A stretch of DNA of 64,000 bases from Maridesulfovibrio sp. (GTDB lineage Bacteria > Desulfobacterota > Desulfovibrionia > Desulfovibrionales > Desulfovibrionaceae), in contig NZ_OY787459.1 in assembly GCF_963678865.1 (NCBI RefSeq), positions 586,501-650,500 on the forward strand, given 5' to 3'. The position numbers were made by a program, and so were the translations under genes. Under the pieces are notes generated by a model. The model saw only the letters and a list, made by a program, of their open reading frames with translations, did not search any database and was not told where the DNA came from. Positions 1 to 9,229 of this stretch are shown piece by piece (positions within the stretch are counted from its first letter, which is position 1; each line of letters starts with the position of its first letter).

Positions 1-1925
1 GCATATTTACGCATATCCTTTTCAAGTTTGCGTACTTCTTTTTCCATTTTTGCAGGATCAAGTCCATACTCGGCCACGTCTTCAGCCGCGATTTTGACTT
101 CGCTGCCCGACCAGTTGTCAGAATACAATGTTCCCAGCATATTATCCAGTGATTTAGCGATAGTCTGGGGCACGATGCCGTGCTCCTCGTTATGCTCAAT
201 CTGCTTGGCCCGGCGGCGGTAGGTCTCGTCAATAGCCGTGCGCATGGATTTGGTAACATTGTCCGCATAAAGGATAACCCTTCCTTCAGAGTTTCGGGCC
301 GCACGCCCGAAGGTCTGAATCAATGAACGGGTGGAGCGCAGAAAGCCTTCCTTATCCGCATCAAGGATAGCAACAAGGGAAACTTCCGGGATATCAAGAC
401 CTTCACGCAAAAGGTTAATACCCACGAGGGCCACAAATTCCCCGGCGCGCAAAGACTGAATAATCGCCATGCGTTCCATGGTATCAATATCCGAGTGCAG
501 ATATTTGGCCTCCACACCCATCTGATTAAAATAATCGGTCAGGTCTTCAGCCATACGCTTGGTCAAAGTGGTGATCAATACCCGCTCACCACGCTTCTCA
601 CGTTCCTTGCATTCGGCCAGCAGATCGTCCATTTGCCCCTTGACCGGGCGAACTTCAATCTCGGGATCAAGCAATCCGGTGGGCCGAATAATCTGTTCGA
701 CCACCAGGCCTTGCGCCCGTTCCATTTCCCATGGCCCGGGAGTCGCGGAAACATAGACGGCCTGCCCTATTTTATCAAGAAATTCTTCAAAAGATAACGG
801 CCTGTTATCCAGCGCAGAAGGCAGCCTGAAACCGAAGTTGACCAGCGTTGTTTTACGCGAACGGTCGCCATTATACATAGCACCCACCTGCGGAACGGCA
901 ATATGCGATTCATCCATAAACAGCAGAAAATCATCAGGAAAATAATGGATAAGAGTTGCCGGAGGCTCACCTTCCTTACGTCCATCCAAATGGCGGGAAT
1001 AATTTTCAATTCCGTTGCAGTAACCGATTTCTTCGATCATCTCCAGATCATACATGGTGCGCTGCTCAATTCGCTGCGCCTCTATCAGCTTGTTATCTTT
1101 TTTGTACGCGGTCAAAGTTTCAGTCAGCTCATTGCGGATGTCCTCACGCGCACGCTCAAGGTTATCCTGATCCGATACAAAGTGACTGGCCGGATAAATT
1201 ACCGTCTTGCGTCTTCGTCCTGTGACTTCACCGGTCAGGGGATCGGTCTCAAGGATGGAATCAATTTCATCACCGAAGAATTCAATACGCAGGGCCTGCT
1301 CTCGGCTGTAAGCAGGAATAATCTCAATTACATCGCCTCGCACCCGAAAAGTTCCGCGGTGAAAATCGTAATCGTTACGCTCGTACTGCACTTCCACCAG
1401 CCGGTCCATAAGCTTTTCCATGGACATTTCCTGTCCCTCTTCTACCGGGATGATCATCTTAGCGTAGAATTCAGGAGAGCCGAGACCGTAAATGCAGGAA
1501 ACAGAAGCCACGATAATAACATCCCTGCGGGTCAGCAAAGCATGGGTGGCCGAATGCCGGAGTTTATCAATATCATCGTTAATGGATGAATCTTTTTCAA
1601 TATAAGTATCTGAATGCGGCAGATAGGCTTCCGGCTGGTAGTAATCGTAATAGCTGACAAAATATTCAACCGCATTATGGGGGAACAACGCCTTGAATTC
1701 ATTAAAAAGCTGGGCGGCCAGAGTTTTGTTGGGCGCCATCACCAATGTGGGGCGGTTCAACTCTTTAATCACGTTGGCCATGGCAAAAGTCTTACCCGTA
1801 CCTGTTGCCCCGAGCAGGATCTGATCCCGCACACCGTGCCTGATATTTTCAACCAGTTGTTTCACCGCTTCAGGCTGGTCGCCTTTAAGCGTATAATCAC
1901 TGACAAGCTCAAAATTGTTCGCCAT
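1..1925 (-). CDS. uvrB: UvrABC excinuclease subunit B (C-terminus cut by window edge)
   Basis: UvrB is the damage-verifying helicase-like subunit of nucleotide excision repair. It receives DNA from UvrA and recruits UvrC. Reading the minus strand from the ATG at 1925 gives [20 protein letters not shown], then Walker A GATGTGKT (residues about 39-46), the tyrosine-rich hairpin [10 protein letters not shown] (about 92-101) that clamps DNA, a Walker B-type MDESH, and the helicase motif [15 protein letters not shown]. About 641 codons are present and the frame is still open at base 1; the C-terminal UvrC-binding part lies outside. It is divergent from the gene at 2026. Identification is secure. 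Confidence 0.97.
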   Translation of the reverse strand, partial: MANNFELVSDYTLKGDQPEAVKQLVENIRHGVRDQILLGATGTGKTFAMANVIKELNRPTLVMAPNKTLAAQLFNEFKALFPHNAVEYFVSYYDYYQPEAYLPHSDTYIEKDSSINDDIDKLRHSATHALLTRRDVIIVASVSCIYGLGSPEFYAKMIIPVEEGQEMSMEKLMDRLVEVQYERNDYDFHRGTFRVRGDVIEIIPAYSREQALRIEFFGDEIDSILETDPLTGEVTGRRRKTVIYPASHFVSDQDNLERAREDIRNELTETLTAYKKDNKLIEAQRIEQRTMYDLEMIEEIGYCNGIENYSRHLDGRKEGEPPATLIHYFPDDFLLFMDESHIAVPQVGAMYNGDRSRKTTLVNFGFRLPSALDNRPLSFEEFLDKIGQAVYVSATPGPWEMERAQGLVVEQIIRPTGLLDPEIEVRPVKGQMDDLLAECKEREKRGERVLITTLTKRMAEDLTDYFNQMGVEAKYLHSDIDTMERMAIIQSLRAGEFVALVGINLLREGLDIPEVSLVAILDADKEGFLRSTRSLIQTFGRAARNSEGRVILYADNVTKSMRTAIDETYRRRAKQIEHNEEHGIVPQTIAKSLDNMLGTLYSDNWSGSEVKIAAEDVAEYGLDPAKMEKEVRKLEKDMRKY

Positions 1926-2025
1926 TATACAGGGTTCCCGACTTGTGCTGTTAAATTAAAATAGTTATGTAAAAAAGATAAACAAGCTGACAAGCTAATT
2001 AAAACATTCATTTTGCGAGGTAGCA

Positions 2026-2523
2026 ATGATTCCTATAATCCAGGTTGAAAATAGAGAAATCCCCAGTCCACGAGGATACGCTGTATCCATGGTAATCAAG
2101 AGTTTTAAAGGTCGTCGTGACGTTGAAGTGCATCTTTTCCGCCCCGAATGGGATGAAGCGGACGAAGCAGAAATTAAGTGGGATAATCTTTTCGGCAGCC
2201 CTGCCACCCTTGATGCCATTCCCAATGAAAAAAATGACCGCAAGATCATTCTTGAATCCTTCACTCTGGAAGAACGCGATCAGGTTGTTGAATATCTTAA
2301 GGAGCATTACTCTTCAAGGCTGGAATCCATCTTTTCCACCCCCATGGAATTTCCTGTTCCGGCCGGCCTGCCCCCGCTTTCATCCATAACCGAAGGCAAA
2401 GACATAGGACTGATCAAGTTTGAAAAGGTTCCACATTTCAACCTGTCTTTCGCCCTGCGCGGACTCTACAATCTTGGCGCTCATCGTCCGTTGGTTGAAA
2501 CACGCGAGAATGATGACAACTAG
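2026..2523 (+). CDS. Conserved hypothetical protein, 165 aa
   Basis: I do not recognise a family. The product is soluble and acidic, with no signal peptide or membrane segment. It starts MIPIIQVENREIPSPRGYAV and ends in an acidic tail. The ATG at 2026 is preceded by GAGGT about 7 nt upstream, which supports the start. Mixed charge and good codon structure, plus isolation between uvrB (divergent) and a gene-poor stretch, suggest a genuine single-gene unit. No function can be assigned. Confidence 0.75.
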   Translation: MIPIIQVENREIPSPRGYAVSMVIKSFKGRRDVEVHLFRPEWDEADEAEIKWDNLFGSPATLDAIPNEKNDRKIILESFTLEERDQVVEYLKEHYSSRLESIFSTPMEFPVPAGLPPLSSITEGKDIGLIKFEKVPHFNLSFALRGLYNLGAHRPLVETRENDDN

Positions 2524-2843
2524 CCTTGCTTCCAACTATATTTTTAATCAAACCGGTTGAAAAAGGGCAGCCCAATATGCTGCCGGGTTTGCCGACAAAT
2601 ATAAATATCAACACACCGTTGAGAAAGCGATTGATGCAAGGTACCCACAAAACCGCTGGAACGAGAGTAGTCAACCATACACAAGTGCCAGCGGTTTTCA
2701 CAACAACGCCGCAAATGTGCTCCGGAGCTACCCGAACTGATTACTGATTTAGTTCTTCCGGCGCAACCTTTGCTTCCGGGCCAAAAACTTCACCTTGTTT
2801 CAACTGATATATTCTCAGGCATAAAGAAATATTTTCTCCGGGT
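2524..2843. other. Gene-poor intergenic stretch with an 11-bp inverted repeat
   Basis: No convincing gene is seen in these 320 bases. Open frames on both strands start at weak codons and lack ribosome sites. The stretch holds an 11-bp perfect inverted repeat (aaaaccgctgg at 2649-2659, ccagcggtttt at 2688-2698, 28-nt spacer) and a smaller ggcag/ctgcc hairpin at about 2567-2584. It could be a terminator remnant, a small RNA or a degenerate repeat; nothing decides between these. Confidence 0.4.
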
Positions 2844-4097
2844 GTGATGAATCACGTTTTGAATAAAATTTTCAAAGTAGATAAAATGAAAAAGCTGACA
2901 AATCTTGCAATAATCATATGCAGCCTGCTGGTGGGCTTTCTTCTCATAGATATTTTCTTCTTCAAATCCTTAATTTCGTTATTGCCATTAAACAGGATTG
3001 TTTACCTGGAAAGACCTATGCGGGTTTTAGCCTCCAGTTCCAAGGACAATCTGATCCCCAAAACTCCATACATGGCAATTGTCGGGGATTCCTACGCAAA
3101 AGGAAATGGGGATTGGTTTCTGGAAGTTGATAAGTCGGAACTTCCCCCGCCACCGTATCAGGCAGCCCACCTTCTGCATGAAATATTCAACGTAGATGTA
3201 TTACCCATCGGAAGAGCCGGCGGTGATTTTTTACGGACCTACACATCTGATCTGCCCAACCAAATTGATTATATAAATAGTATGTGGCTCTACAGTATGC
3301 CTGAGCCGGATATGATATTATTTTATTATTATGCTGGGAATGACTTCGAAGACATTATACACAGAATGGGAAGAAATGCCTACGGAAGTTATGATAAAGA
3401 CAAGCTGTATGATGAAAAATATTTTCAAGGCTGGATTGATAAATTTTCAGAGAATGATAGAACCTACTTCCCGTTGGTGAACTTTACTTCTGTTGCATAC
3501 ATCGGCAAAGTTACAGCAGACTACCTTGATAAGGCTAAAGATTCTGTTGTAGCTAACTTCGGGGACACAACGGCAGTACCGGATAAAGTAGACTGGTCAA
3601 AAGTAAATGTTGTTGAATTTAATGGTCACCCCACTCAGGTAGGGAAACCCATGCAAAATTTTTCATTAGGATTGACTGATGAGGAATTTAAATTCGGTTT
3701 CTACATGCTTGACCAGTCATTAGCCTATGTCTGTAAAAAATACCCTCACGCCAAGAAAGCCCTGGTATATATTCCTTCTATGATGGATTGTTATACCTTT
3801 GTCTCGCCGCTGGTAATGTCCGAAAAAACGGTTACTGCTGCCGAATGCCGTGAAAACGAGCTTTATATGGAAAAAGAAGTCGGCAACATCGCTGAAAAAC
3901 ATGGACTTCTCTATATAGACACCTCTCCCGGACTCCGCAAAGAAGCTAAAAAAGGGTTTCTGCATGGGCCCATGGATTTTGCTCACTTAAATAAGAAGGG
4001 CTACCATATCTTCGCTGACATTATTGCCCACAAACTTCTGCAGGCCGGATGGTTTACCAAGATGAACAAGGTGTCCTATCTGGACGAAAACAAATAA
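2844..4097 (+). CDS. Membrane-anchored SGNH/GDSL-fold hydrolase-like protein
   Basis: This 417-residue protein has one hydrophobic segment at about 20-40, so the catalytic part should be periplasmic. SGNH-fold blocks are visible: GDS at 81-83 (nucleophile Ser83), GRAGGD (Gly block), GND inside YYYAGNDFED (Asn block), and C-terminal DFAHLN carrying the Asp-x-x-His pair. Such enzymes are esterases or O-acyl transfer/deacetylation enzymes on polysaccharides; the substrate here is unknown. An ATG at 2886 (residue 15, MKKLTN) directly precedes the TM segment and is a plausible alternative start, since neither start has a strong ribosome site. The gene stands alone and ends at a strong bidirectional terminator. 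Confidence 0.8.
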   Translation: MMNHVLNKIFKVDKMKKLTNLAIIICSLLVGFLLIDIFFFKSLISLLPLNRIVYLERPMRVLASSSKDNLIPKTPYMAIVGDSYAKGNGDWFLEVDKSELPPPPYQAAHLLHEIFNVDVLPIGRAGGDFLRTYTSDLPNQIDYINSMWLYSMPEPDMILFYYYAGNDFEDIIHRMGRNAYGSYDKDKLYDEKYFQGWIDKFSENDRTYFPLVNFTSVAYIGKVTADYLDKAKDSVVANFGDTTAVPDKVDWSKVNVVEFNGHPTQVGKPMQNFSLGLTDEEFKFGFYMLDQSLAYVCKKYPHAKKALVYIPSMMDCYTFVSPLVMSEKTVTAAECRENELYMEKEVGNIAEKHGLLYIDTSPGLRKEAKKGFLHGPMDFAHLNKKGYHIFADIIAHKLLQAGWFTKMNKVSYLDENK

Positions 4098-4131
4098 AAT
4101 CAATTTCCGTAAGATTTAAAGAAGTTAGAAC

Positions 4132-4167
4132 AAAAAAGCGGAGGATTTATGATGAATCCTCCGCTTT
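4132..4167. terminator. Bidirectional intrinsic terminator
   Basis: A 13-bp perfect stem (4135-4147 with 4155-4167) closes a 7-nt loop, with an A-run on the left and T residues on the right. It separates the convergent SGNH hydrolase gene and aat and can serve both. Confidence 0.9.
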
Positions 4168-4175
4168 AATACATC

Positions 4176-4898
4176 CTAGCTTAAAATTTTTGTTATCATC
4201 TCATACTCCCCTTCCATAAACTCCCATCGACCTCGCAGGGCCGGAAATTCCAAGGACTCATCCAGTCTTTCCAGAAAGTATTCCCGGCTGACTTCTTCAG
4301 CACCAAGAGATTTGAGATGATCAGTGGGTTGCTGGCAATCCACAAAATGGAATTCGCGATTTTTCAACCATTGGACGATGTAAGAAAATCCTACCTTCGA
4401 GGCATCAGGCTCAAGAAAAAACATGGATTCACCGGAAAAAAACTTACCTAGCGAGACGCCATACAGGCCACCTGCAAGACGTCCCTCCCGGTTCCATACT
4501 TCCACGCTATGTGCAAAACCGAGTTTGTGCAGTTTAACATAAGCCTCAATCATTTCAGGCAAAATCCATGTCCCGGCCTGACCTGGACGAAATTTACGAG
4601 CACAGTTGGAAATTACATTTTCAAAAGCGCGATCAAAGGTAACCGTATATTCTTTTTTCCTGATCTTACGTCTGACCCGGCGGGAAATATGCAACTTATC
4701 AAATTTAAGTATCAAACGAGGATCAAGCGACCACCACAAAATTGGCGAACGTTCATCGTACCACGGAAAAATCCCCGAAGCATAAGCTGAAAGCAACCGC
4801 TCTGGACTTAAATCTCCACCAACCGCAAGCAGACCATCCGGCTCCGCTTCATCGGGGTGGGGAAAAATGGGGTCTTCTATCAGTCTGTAAACAACCAT
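4176..4898 (-). CDS. aat: Leucyl/phenylalanyl-tRNA--protein transferase
   Basis: Aat transfers Leu or Phe from aminoacyl-tRNA to proteins with N-terminal Lys or Arg, creating a bacterial N-degron read by ClpS and degraded by ClpAP. The family N-terminus is clear (PHPDEAEPDGLLAVGGDLSP), followed by ASGIFPWY and LWWSLDPR. The core SVEVWNREGRLAGGLYGVSLG and the GESMF block are intact. Length (240 aa) is normal. The ATG at 4898 has AAAGGA upstream. It lies downstream of clpS-clpA on the same strand but behind a terminator, so it may have its own promoter. Confidence 0.97.
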   Translation of the reverse strand: MVVYRLIEDPIFPHPDEAEPDGLLAVGGDLSPERLLSAYASGIFPWYDERSPILWWSLDPRLILKFDKLHISRRVRRKIRKKEYTVTFDRAFENVISNCARKFRPGQAGTWILPEMIEAYVKLHKLGFAHSVEVWNREGRLAGGLYGVSLGKFFSGESMFFLEPDASKVGFSYIVQWLKNREFHFVDCQQPTDHLKSLGAEEVSREYFLERLDESLEFPALRGRWEFMEGEYEMITKILS

Positions 4899-4999
4899 AA
4901 TAATCCTTTGGTATTCGGGCTATCCTCTATAATAAACGATTATTATAATTTGGCAATAGAGTTTGACTTATTATATTGTGCCGCATTTTTATAATCTTC

Positions 5000-5034
5000 A
5001 AAAAAAGAAAAGGAGAAGCCCGAGATGCTTCTCC
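5000..5034 (-). terminator. Intrinsic terminator after clpA
   Basis: An 8-bp stem ggagaagc/gcttctcc (5012-5019 with 5027-5034) is followed on the minus strand by a T-rich run (5001-5011). It lies between clpA and aat. Confidence 0.8.
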
Positions 5035-5069
5035 CTTTAAATTTAACTTATCAATTCAGCTAAGTAATT

Positions 5070-7379
5070 TTAATTCTTTCCAACCGGCTTAAACTTAAAG
5101 CTGAGTTCTTCCTCTTCGCCCTTGCCCTTGGTGCTAACCGTAACTGTTCCGCCCTTAACCAGTCTGCCGAAAAGAATTTCATCAGCAATTTCATCCTTGA
5201 TGGAAGTCTGGATCAGACGGGCCATGGGTCGTGCTCCGTAAGCAGGATCGTGCCCCTTTTCTGCCAACCAGTGGCGTGCCTTCTTATCAACTTCGATGGA
5301 GACCCTGTTTTCCAGAAGCTGGTCATTAAGCTCCTTAATAAACTTAACGACAATGGTTTCCATGACATCAATTTCAAGATGGTTGAAGGGCACAATAGCG
5401 TCCAGCCTGTTACGGAATTCAGGACTGAAGATCTTTTCCACGGCCTTGAGGGCACGATCTTTGTCCACTCCGCCCACGCTGGCAGAGCCGAAACCGATTC
5501 CGCCTCTGGTCATCTCACGGGCCCCGGCGTTGGAAGTCATAAGCAGCAGAACATGTCTGAAATCTGCCTTACGGCCGTTATTATCGGTAAGGGTTGCATA
5601 ATCCATTACCTGTAAAAGAATGTTGAAGACATCCTCGTGAGCCTTTTCAATTTCATCAAAAAGAATAACGCAATGAGGATTCTTGCGAACACCTTCGGTA
5701 AGCAGACCGCCCTGATCAAAACCGACATACCCCGGAGGCGCACCTATAAGACGGGCCACCGCGTGTTTCTCCATGTATTCACTCATGTCAAAACGCATGA
5801 AATGAACGCCCATGGTAGAAGCCAGCTGTCTGGCCAGTTCAGTCTTACCTACCCCGGTGGGACCGGTAAGCAGAAAAGAACCGGTAGGTCTGCCGACCTG
5901 CTTCATACCCGCACGGGAACGCAGAATAGCCCGGGTAATGATATCCACAGCCTCGTCCTGTCCGAACACAACAGACTTGAGATTAATATCCAGTTCCTGC
6001 AAACGGGAACGGTCGGACATTGTAATCTGTCGAGTGGGAATACGGGCCATCTTGGAGATAACCTTTTCCACATCGGAAACAACAATACGGTTATCCTTAC
6101 GCTTACGCTGGCTGAGATTGTAAAAAGCCCCGGCTTCATCAATGACATCAATGGCCTTATCAGGCAGAAAACGTTCGTTTATATGCCTTGCAGAAAGCTC
6201 CGCAGCAGCCTTGATAGCCGAAGGAGCATAAAACACATTGTGATGTTCTTCGTAATAAGGCTTAAGCCCCTTGAGGATTTCTATGGTTTCCTCAACTGTT
6301 GGTTCACTTATGTCAATTTTCTGAAACCTGCGGGAAAGAGCACGGTCCTTTTCAAAATGATTCTTGTATTCTTCATAAGTGGTGGCACCAATACAACGGA
6401 CTTCGCCGGAAGCTAGAAACGGTTTCAAAATATTGGATGCATCCATGGAACCGCCGCTTACCGCCCCGGCCCCAACGATGGTATGGATTTCATCGACAAA
6501 AAGGATTGCCCCTTCCTTGTGCTTAAGCTGGGCCAGCACTCCCTTGAGCCGGGATTCAAAATCACCGCGATACTTGGTTCCGGCCAACAGCGCTCCCATA
6601 TCAAGAGCAAAGACATCAGTATTCTTAAAAGATGCCGGGACATTTTCTTTGGCAATGGCAAGGGCAAGCCCCTCGGCCATAGCAGTCTTGCCGACACCGG
6701 GATCACCGACAAAAATAGGGTTGTTCTTGCGTCTGCGGGAAAGGACCTGCAGAGTACGCTCAACCTCAAGATCACGTCCGATGAGCGGATCAATCTTACC
6801 GTCCCGCGCACGCTGTGTAAGGTTGGAAGTGAATTCTTCCAGCGGGGACTTCTTATCGTCCTTGCCGCCGGAGGGCTTACCTTCAGGGGAAGAGCTGCCA
6901 GCTCCGTGCCGGGGATTGGGGCTGATGTCCAATCCATCGGCCCATCCGCTTTCGCTCATGGAATGTGAAATATATTCAAGAATATCAAGGCGCGAAATAT
7001 CATGGGTCTTGAGGAAATAGACCGCATAGGAATCCTCCTCCTCAAACATGGCAGCAATCACATCACCGACCTCGACCACATCCTTTCCGGCGGCTTTCTT
7101 CTGCCAGATAGCCCTTTGCAGAACGCGTCTTACGCCCAGAGTCTGAATGACTTCAGTGTCAACACCCGAGGGCAGGGGTTCAAGATTTTCATCAAAAAAA
7201 CGTTCCAGCTGACTGCGGAGCCTGGAGAGCTCTGCCCCGCACCCGGCAAGGATGTCCGCTCCCATCTCCTCCTGAAGGACCGCATAAAGCAGATGTTCAA
7301 GAGTAAGGAATTCGTGATTTCTGAGCCTGACTTCGTTAACCGCAGAAGTCAATGCCTGTTCTAATGCCTTGCTGAGCAT
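5070..7379 (-). CDS. clpA: ATP-dependent Clp protease ATP-binding subunit ClpA
   Basis: ClpA is the AAA+ unfoldase that feeds substrates to the ClpP peptidase. The 769-residue product has the Clp N-domain (1-140), then AAA module 1 with Walker A GDPGVGKT (225-232) and Walker B ILFVDEIHT (292-300), then AAA module 2 with Walker A GPTGVGKT (506-513). The IGF tripeptide that docks on ClpP is present in GGIGFGSA. No ClpB-type middle domain is present, which separates it from ClpB/ClpC. It starts 1 nt after the clpS stop, so the two are translationally coupled. Confidence 0.97.
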   Translation of the reverse strand: MLSKALEQALTSAVNEVRLRNHEFLTLEHLLYAVLQEEMGADILAGCGAELSRLRSQLERFFDENLEPLPSGVDTEVIQTLGVRRVLQRAIWQKKAAGKDVVEVGDVIAAMFEEEDSYAVYFLKTHDISRLDILEYISHSMSESGWADGLDISPNPRHGAGSSSPEGKPSGGKDDKKSPLEEFTSNLTQRARDGKIDPLIGRDLEVERTLQVLSRRRKNNPIFVGDPGVGKTAMAEGLALAIAKENVPASFKNTDVFALDMGALLAGTKYRGDFESRLKGVLAQLKHKEGAILFVDEIHTIVGAGAVSGGSMDASNILKPFLASGEVRCIGATTYEEYKNHFEKDRALSRRFQKIDISEPTVEETIEILKGLKPYYEEHHNVFYAPSAIKAAAELSARHINERFLPDKAIDVIDEAGAFYNLSQRKRKDNRIVVSDVEKVISKMARIPTRQITMSDRSRLQELDINLKSVVFGQDEAVDIITRAILRSRAGMKQVGRPTGSFLLTGPTGVGKTELARQLASTMGVHFMRFDMSEYMEKHAVARLIGAPPGYVGFDQGGLLTEGVRKNPHCVILFDEIEKAHEDVFNILLQVMDYATLTDNNGRKADFRHVLLLMTSNAGAREMTRGGIGFGSASVGGVDKDRALKAVEKIFSPEFRNRLDAIVPFNHLEIDVMETIVVKFIKELNDQLLENRVSIEVDKKARHWLAEKGHDPAYGARPMARLIQTSIKDEIADEILFGRLVKGGTVTVSTKGKGEEEELSFKFKPVGKN

Positions 7380-7380
7380 A

Positions 7381-7689
7381 CTAGACCTCTTCGATTGTGC
7401 ATTTCAGCGGGTAGCCTGCCTGCTGCGCAAGCTGCTTGACCATCTCAACGCGTGTTTCAGCAACTTCTGCCGTATAAACTCCACACACCCCGACTCCGTC
7501 ATTATGGACCCTGAGCATTATCTGCGTGGATTCCTCTTCTGTTTTCCTGAAAACCTGCATAAGCACGGCTACAACGAATTCCATGGAAGTATAATCATCA
7601 TTGTGCAGCAGCACCCTGAACTTCCTGGGTTCTTTAAGCTCGTCCTCAAGCAGTACATCCGACTCAAAATTTTCTTTATATTCAGCCAT
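7381..7689 (-). CDS. clpS: ATP-dependent Clp protease adaptor ClpS
   Basis: ClpS binds N-degron residues (Leu, Phe, Tyr, Trp) and delivers them to ClpA. The family signature is visible: FRVLLHNDDYTSMEFVVAVL, where the Asn-Asp-Asp lines the N-terminal amino-acid pocket, then VHNDGVGVCGVYTAEVAETR. Length (102 aa) is typical. It is the first gene of clpS-clpA; with aat just downstream, the whole bacterial N-degron branch sits in one place. Confidence 0.97.
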   Translation of the reverse strand: MAEYKENFESDVLLEDELKEPRKFRVLLHNDDYTSMEFVVAVLMQVFRKTEEESTQIMLRVHNDGVGVCGVYTAEVAETRVEMVKQLAQQAGYPLKCTIEEV

Positions 7690-7816
7690 ATTTCTTAGTT
7701 TTTAAATATTTTTATGTTTGACTATACTTAACAATAAGAACAATTTCCCCACCTGTCGAGGAAGAATTAATAATTTTTAAGCTGGGAAAACATTTAATCT
7801 CTATAAAACTGTCAGG

Positions 7817-8392
7817 TTAAAGCAATTTCTTAACTTCATCAGCACTGAAGACAAAATTTTCATCCTGCTCAAGTCCGGCTTCATTTCTGTAGTCTCGATT
7901 CAACTCATGGTATGTTTTTTTACTTGCATCTTCGGAGTTTAGTCCAAGCAGATCGGCACAAGCCAGAATTTTGTCTTCCATTCCCTCAATTTCAATAAAC
8001 GGGCCAAAAGGAAGAAGATCAAGACAAATGTGGCAGTCCGCAAACTTCCACTCTTCCCTTATTTTTTCATAACAGAAGACCGGCTCATACCCCAAAACCT
8101 GTAAAGCCGCCACAGTCTCATCAAAATTCGAAACCTCGGTTTCATGCTCAATATAGACCTTGGCCTTGCCCGACACAGGATCAGCAGGAATACGCTTGAC
8201 GGTCATAGTCACATTTTCCGCCTGCCGTACCCGTAACAATGCCGATCTTTTAAAAAGAGTACGTCCCGGATCATCAAGCACAATGTTACGTTCATAATGT
8301 CTGGTCAGGTGTTTACCACCCAACTTTTCCATAATCCTCCGTGCCTTGCCGTGATCAGCATTCAGGTATTTCAATTCTATTTCAAGGGCCAT
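7817..8392 (-). CDS. CYTH domain protein (class IV adenylate cyclase-like)
   Basis: The N-terminus MALEIELKYL carries the ExExK motif that defines the CYTH triphosphate-tunnel fold. Further signature residues follow: RxRQAEN (basic, triphosphate contact), TVKRIP, EHETEV and a late IEIEG strand. Family members include class IV adenylate cyclases (CyaB) and thiamine-triphosphatase-like enzymes, which need divalent metal and bind polyphosphate groups in a barrel. At 191 aa it matches the CyaB type. cAMP synthesis is possible but not proven by sequence. It is divergent from crcB. Confidence 0.85.
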   Translation of the reverse strand: MALEIELKYLNADHGKARRIMEKLGGKHLTRHYERNIVLDDPGRTLFKRSALLRVRQAENVTMTVKRIPADPVSGKAKVYIEHETEVSNFDETVAALQVLGYEPVFCYEKIREEWKFADCHICLDLLPFGPFIEIEGMEDKILACADLLGLNSEDASKKTYHELNRDYRNEAGLEQDENFVFSADEVKKLL

Positions 8393-8458
8393 TTTACTTT
8401 TCTCTCTCAGCTTGAAGTGCTACAAACAAAAAATAAACAAACGTTACAGAAGGATATC

Positions 8459-8839
8459 ATGCATAAATATTTATATATCGCTGCAGGCGGAGCTGCCGGA
8501 AGCCTCTGCCGTTATCTGGCCTCAGGTGTGGTTCAAAAAATGGTCGACTCATCCTTTCCGGCAGGGACATTTGCAGTCAACATGATCGGATGCCTTTTAT
8601 TCGGGCTGGTAAACGGTATATTTGAGGATCGCCTCGGCTTTCCACCTGAGATGCGACTCCTGATCCTGACCGGATTCATGGGAGCCTTTACCACTTTTTC
8701 CACCTACATGTTCGAATCAGCCAGTCTGGTCAAATCCGGACAATGGGCCATGACAGCAATGAATATAGGCGGCCAAAGCATTCTTGGTTTTTTCTGCATT
8801 ATAGGCGGACTGGCACTGGGCAGACTGATCGTTTCCTGA
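8459..8839 (+). CDS. crcB: Fluoride ion channel CrcB/Fluc
   Basis: CrcB exports fluoride through a dual-topology dimer. The 126-residue product has four hydrophobic segments and the family hallmarks GGAAGSLCRYLAS, GTFAVNMIGCLLFG (conserved Asn of the pore) and TGFMGAFTTFSTYMFE (Phe-rich fluoride track). The ATG at 8459 follows AGAAGGA at good spacing, whereas the longer open frame reads back over the divergent CYTH gene. No fluoride riboswitch fits the short upstream gap. A DUF190 gene follows. Confidence 0.95.
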   Translation: MHKYLYIAAGGAAGSLCRYLASGVVQKMVDSSFPAGTFAVNMIGCLLFGLVNGIFEDRLGFPPEMRLLILTGFMGAFTTFSTYMFESASLVKSGQWAMTAMNIGGQSILGFFCIIGGLALGRLIVS

Positions 8840-8872
8840 TTTTTAAAAATTCTATTACACGGAGAAGCTGAT

Positions 8873-9220
8873 ATGACTTTAACCGAAAAGGCTGTAAGAC
8901 TCAAAATTTTCACCGGTGAGGAAAATCGGCTCAAACACCGCCCCCTCTATGAAGTAATTGTTGAAGAAGCCCGCAAACAGGGACTCGTCGGAGCATCTGT
9001 CTACAGGGGGGTTATGGGTTACGGAGCAAACAGTCAGGTTCGCACCACTTCGATTCTAAGGCTTTCAGAAGACCTGCCATTAATCATCGAAATCATTGAT
9101 AAACCAGAAAAAGTAGAAAAAATGATTGAGTTCCTGGCTGAAAACATGACAGAAGGACTGGTCACCTCCGAAGAGGTGAACGTAGTCATTCATAAACATA
9201 ATGAAGGTGAAAAACAGTAA
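8873..9220 (+). CDS. DUF190 family PII-like protein
   Basis: This 115-residue protein matches DUF190: KAVRLKIFTGEENRLKHRPLYEVIVEEARKQGL, then GASVYRGVMGYG and SEDLPLIIEIIDKPEKV. The family has a ferredoxin-like PII-type fold and is commonly encoded next to crcB. Its role is not established; it may regulate the channel. The start is preceded by ACGGAGAAGCTGAT. It sits 33 nt after crcB on the same strand, so co-transcription is likely. Confidence 0.9.
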   Translation: MTLTEKAVRLKIFTGEENRLKHRPLYEVIVEEARKQGLVGASVYRGVMGYGANSQVRTTSILRLSEDLPLIIEIIDKPEKVEKMIEFLAENMTEGLVTSEEVNVVIHKHNEGEKQ

Positions 9221-9229
9221 GAATCAGTC

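Noticed and set aside
2526..2747. 73-codon frame on the plus strand in the gene-poor stretch
   Set aside because: TTG start without a ribosome site, composition unlike protein, and an inverted repeat inside it.
8393..8458. Fluoride riboswitch before crcB
   Set aside because: The gap is only 66 nt and shows no recognisable motif.
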